Source: a virus
Reading direction: 5' to 3' (one strand)
DNA length: 61,976 nt
Virus record (IMG/VR): IMGVR_UViG_3300047300_000894
Span: 1-61,976 of that record
The first letter of the stretch is position 1. Each line of letters opens with the position of its first letter. The position numbers were made by a program, and so were the translations under genes. The notes beneath the pieces are model-generated. The model made no database searches and had not been told where the DNA came from. It saw only the letters and a list, made by a program, of their open reading frames with translations. Positions 59,995 through 61,976 of the stretch are shown here, piece after piece.

Positions 59995-60161
59995 TACCGA
60001 ATAAATTTATAAGGTTTGTAATTATAGGTTCTTTTTAATTTCTTTATCAACTTAATCCTTGACTTTGGCAACCTCTTGTTGTCTCTGCAATAATCTAATC
60101 GATGCGAGCAAGACTGCAATATCATCGATATCAACAGAATGTAAATTAGGTTTCTCATCAT
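59994..60161 (-). CDS. Small lipoprotein, 55 residues, basic
   Basis: It begins MMRNLIYILLISMILQSC, a lipoprotein signal with lipobox ILQSC (Cys18). The mature part is short and very basic (KSRIKLIKKLKRTYNYKP). It starts 4 bases after the preceding gene's stop and its own stop overlaps the nuclease ATG. It is similar in layout, not in sequence, to the lipoprotein at 58511-58678. It is a candidate for superinfection exclusion or envelope alteration early in infection. Confidence 0.6.
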   Translation of the reverse strand: MMRNLIYILLISMILQSCSHRLDYCRDNKRLPKSRIKLIKKLKRTYNYKPYKFIR

Positions 60162-60165
60162 AGCC

Positions 60166-60531
60166 TTACTTGTCTAAAAAAATCATTAAACCATTCTTTG
60201 CATTTGTGATAGCATCAGCTCGCTCCTCCATAGATTTGATTTGCATAGCGATTTCATCCCTATCATAAGAAAGATAATACCCTCTTGATGTAGCAATAAT
60301 AGGCAATATAGATTCGCTTCGGATAAAGTTTACCAACTTACGCAACTTCACTTGATTAAAGTAAACTGGTTTACCATCCTTGTCACGATGACCACTCACC
60401 CTACGGACAATTTCATCTGCCTTAATCGGATTAGAATAAGATGCAGAACTTAAAACTCGTGTCAGAGATAGGATTACTCCAACTTCTTCGGGACTCAATA
60501 CCCTTGTGATTGACTCAAAATTAGTTATCAT
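60166..60531 (-). CDS. Winged-helix-like replication accessory protein
   Basis: This 121-residue protein has a helix-turn-helix-like stretch (NPIKADEIVRRVSGHRDKDG, then FNQVKLRKLVNFIRSESILP) and a wing (IIATSRGYYLSYDRDEI), ending with a helix. It follows dnaB directly in the operon, with an AACCAAACA leader (minus strand 60548-60540). It may bind DNA at the origin or help load the helicase. The pattern is common in phages of Bacteroidota, but no firm name is known to me. Confidence 0.55.
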   Translation of the reverse strand: MITNFESITRVLSPEEVGVILSLTRVLSSASYSNPIKADEIVRRVSGHRDKDGKPVYFNQVKLRKLVNFIRSESILPIIATSRGYYLSYDRDEIAMQIKSMEERADAITNAKNGLMIFLDK

Positions 60532-60552
60532 ATTTTTTTTGTTTGGTTTCGA

Positions 60553-61962
60553 TTAAAAAGGTGACTCTTGAACATTATCAAATACATTCTTCATTGTATT
60601 CAACACAGAATCTTTGTACAGCACTTCTGGTTTTGTGAATCTAAACAACTCTTCTTCAGTATCAGCAACTCTGTTTGTCTTCACATCAACAAATCTGTTT
60701 ACATCTCCAACTTCGCCATCCCGATTCTTAAGGATAACATACTTTAATGTATTGTCCATTGGAGCGACTGCTTGACCATTCGCCTTCGCATCAACATACT
60801 TGTAGTAATCATCACGATACAGCCCAATTACGACAATAGCATCTTGTTCGATGTTACCCGATGACCTTAAGTCAGCAAGCATAGGTGTCTTGTTAGGTCG
60901 CGACTCTACATTTCTTGACAACTGCGATAGGCAGATAATAGGTATTCTCAACTTCCTCGACAACTTCTGTATCTTGTTACTAACCGATGAAACTTGAGAG
61001 AAATCATCTTGCCCCTTGATTTGATTGTCACGAATCAACTGAAGATAGTCAATGACTACCATATCAATCTTGTTCTTGCGAACTTCGGCAGTCATCATCA
61101 TCGATAAGTAGTTAATATCTCTGTTGTCGGAATCGTAGAAATAGATAGGCAAACTTCTTAACTCTTTCGCTTGCGACTGCTTAATTTTCTTGACATCTTC
61201 GGGAGAAATTCTATTTGCTTTGAGATCAGAATAATTGTATTCGGTAATTTCGGAAGAAATATACCTGTACAACAAGGAATTTTTAGGCATCTCTAAACTT
61301 AAAAATAAAACCTTTTTCCCTGACTTTGCACACGCTTTTGTATGCTCCAATCCAACGATTGTTTTTCCCATAGATGGTCGAGCGGCTATAATAGTCATCC
61401 CCTCTTGCCAACCACCCAATGTGTAGTTAAGTTTGCGACTACCCGTATCAATTCCACTAAAAGACTTCTGTGTCCCCGCAGACTCCTCCATCTTATTTAT
61501 TACTTCATCGTATACATTCTCAATAGAGTAAACCTCTTGAGAGGATGTAGAGTCTTGCAACATCATCAAGCCTTGTTCAACTATAGATGTTAGCGTAGAC
61601 AAGTCATCTTCATTGTCCAAGCCCAACTGAATCTTGTTAGCCATATTGGACATATGTCGCTTGTTCTCCAACTCCTTTAGTTCAAATGCAACTTGCATAT
61701 GGTCAATTGCTCTCGTAGGTAACAACGACAACACAGGCGAAGCATTAATTCCTAAATCGGATTCCTTTGATTTAAGGCTACGAAATACATCGTAACGATT
61801 AAAGACACCATTAGTAGATGAAAGCTCGTTCATCGCCAAGAATGATGCCTTGTGTAAGTCATCTACGAACGACTCTTGGCTAACAACCTTGCTAACTTCT
61901 TTAAATGTGTGAGAATTTTCAAGAAGATATGCTATGATATCCTTCTCTAATAATGTGTCCAC
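60553..61962 (-). CDS. dnaB: Replicative DNA helicase (DnaB-like)
   Basis: This 469-residue protein has an N-terminal helical domain (1-100), a linker and a RecA-like C-terminal domain. Motifs are ARPSMGKT (Walker A, about 192-199), FLSLEMP (H1a), MVVIDYLQLI (Walker B/H2, about 297-306), PIICLSQLSRNVE (H3) and DLRSSGNIEQDA (H4 with the arginine finger nearby). It unwinds the replication fork. The start is GTG (61962), 17 bases after the initiator gene's stop across the contig junction; no ATG is available. DnaB plus an initiator, without a DNA polymerase or primase in the genome, implies use of the host replisome. Confidence 0.93.
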   Translation of the reverse strand: MDTLLEKDIIAYLLENSHTFKEVSKVVSQESFVDDLHKASFLAMNELSSTNGVFNRYDVFRSLKSKESDLGINASPVLSLLPTRAIDHMQVAFELKELENKRHMSNMANKIQLGLDNEDDLSTLTSIVEQGLMMLQDSTSSQEVYSIENVYDEVINKMEESAGTQKSFSGIDTGSRKLNYTLGGWQEGMTIIAARPSMGKTIVGLEHTKACAKSGKKVLFLSLEMPKNSLLYRYISSEITEYNYSDLKANRISPEDVKKIKQSQAKELRSLPIYFYDSDNRDINYLSMMMTAEVRKNKIDMVVIDYLQLIRDNQIKGQDDFSQVSSVSNKIQKLSRKLRIPIICLSQLSRNVESRPNKTPMLADLRSSGNIEQDAIVVIGLYRDDYYKYVDAKANGQAVAPMDNTLKYVILKNRDGEVGDVNRFVDVKTNRVADTEEELFRFTKPEVLYKDSVLNTMKNVFDNVQESPF

Positions 61963-61976
61963 TAATGTGGGAAATT
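61850..61976. repeat. Terminal direct repeat (right copy), circularisation overlap
   Basis: Identical to 1-127; see the left copy. Joining the ends restores the intact intergenic sequence between the initiator gene (ends at 131) and the start of dnaB, which supports a genuine circle of 61,849 bases. Confidence 0.95.

Noticed and set aside
1-61976. Prophage or lysogeny module
   Set aside because: An XRE-type and a MerR/excisionase-like protein are present, but no integrase, attachment site or bacterial flank is seen.
1-61976. tRNA genes
   Set aside because: Scanning by eye I found no cloverleaf with a TTC-type T loop and CCA end; a tRNA search program would be needed to exclude them.

Overview
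The window is a complete, circular tailed-phage genome that was cut open inside the replicative helicase gene. The first 127 bases are identical to the last 127 (1-127 = 61850-61976), so the unique circle is 61,849 bp. I see no integrase, no bacterial housekeeping gene, no rRNA, and no tRNA that I could recognise by eye. The host is probably a member of the Bacteroidota. Several intergenic regions carry the TTG-N19-TAnnTTTG promoter of that phylum, start codons are preceded by A-rich leaders (often AACCAAACA) instead of Shine-Dalgarno sequences, and the base composition is AT-rich. TerL, portal, acidic scaffold, HK97-type capsid candidate, short-tail ring proteins, a large nozzle/stabilisation protein, internal (ejection) proteins and a 3,011-residue polyvalent protein together suggest a podovirus, perhaps a distant relative of crAss-like phages.

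The genome has two opposed transcription blocks that diverge near 10 kb and converge at 53,287/53,288. The plus block (10,562-53,287) is the late block: GroES-like protein, packaging genes, capsid, a large fibre and adhesin cluster with three tandem paralogues, a lysis cassette (holin candidates, M15 endolysin, one-piece spanin), neck and tail, internal virion proteins, and a run of small basic proteins with an HNH-like nuclease.

The minus block has five parts. (1) 9,839-6,897 is a self-contained operon with its own promoter and terminator: a small membrane protein, a glutamine-synthetase-fold amidoligase and a class II glutamine amidotransferase. (2) 5,835-1,145 holds unknown small proteins, tiny membrane proteins and a C5-type DNA methyltransferase. 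(3) 1,026 through the contig junction to 58,099 is the replication operon: a winged-helix initiator with iterons inside its gene, DnaB helicase, a winged-helix protein, a Cas4/RecB-like nuclease and two tiny lipoproteins. (4) 57,872-57,104 includes a MazG-like protein. (5) 56,955-53,288 holds an SSB-like protein, two small DNA-binding proteins, a RusA-like resolvase, a candidate PD-(D/E)XK nuclease and a second C5 methyltransferase. No DNA polymerase or primase is visible, so the phage probably borrows the host replisome through its initiator and DnaB.

The points most worth a second look are: the amidoligase/amidotransferase operon, which looks like a dedicated amide-bond-forming modification system; a quasi-palindromic G6/C6 element present both inside the initiator gene and upstream of the terminase genes; a 1 kb non-coding array of hairpin and CCTGTA repeats plus helically phased iterons (5,836-6,896); a terminator-like hairpin within the leader of the replication operon; hidden short genes, especially two lipoproteins; and the polyvalent protein with a zinc-protease motif and two ADP-ribosyltransferase-like segments.
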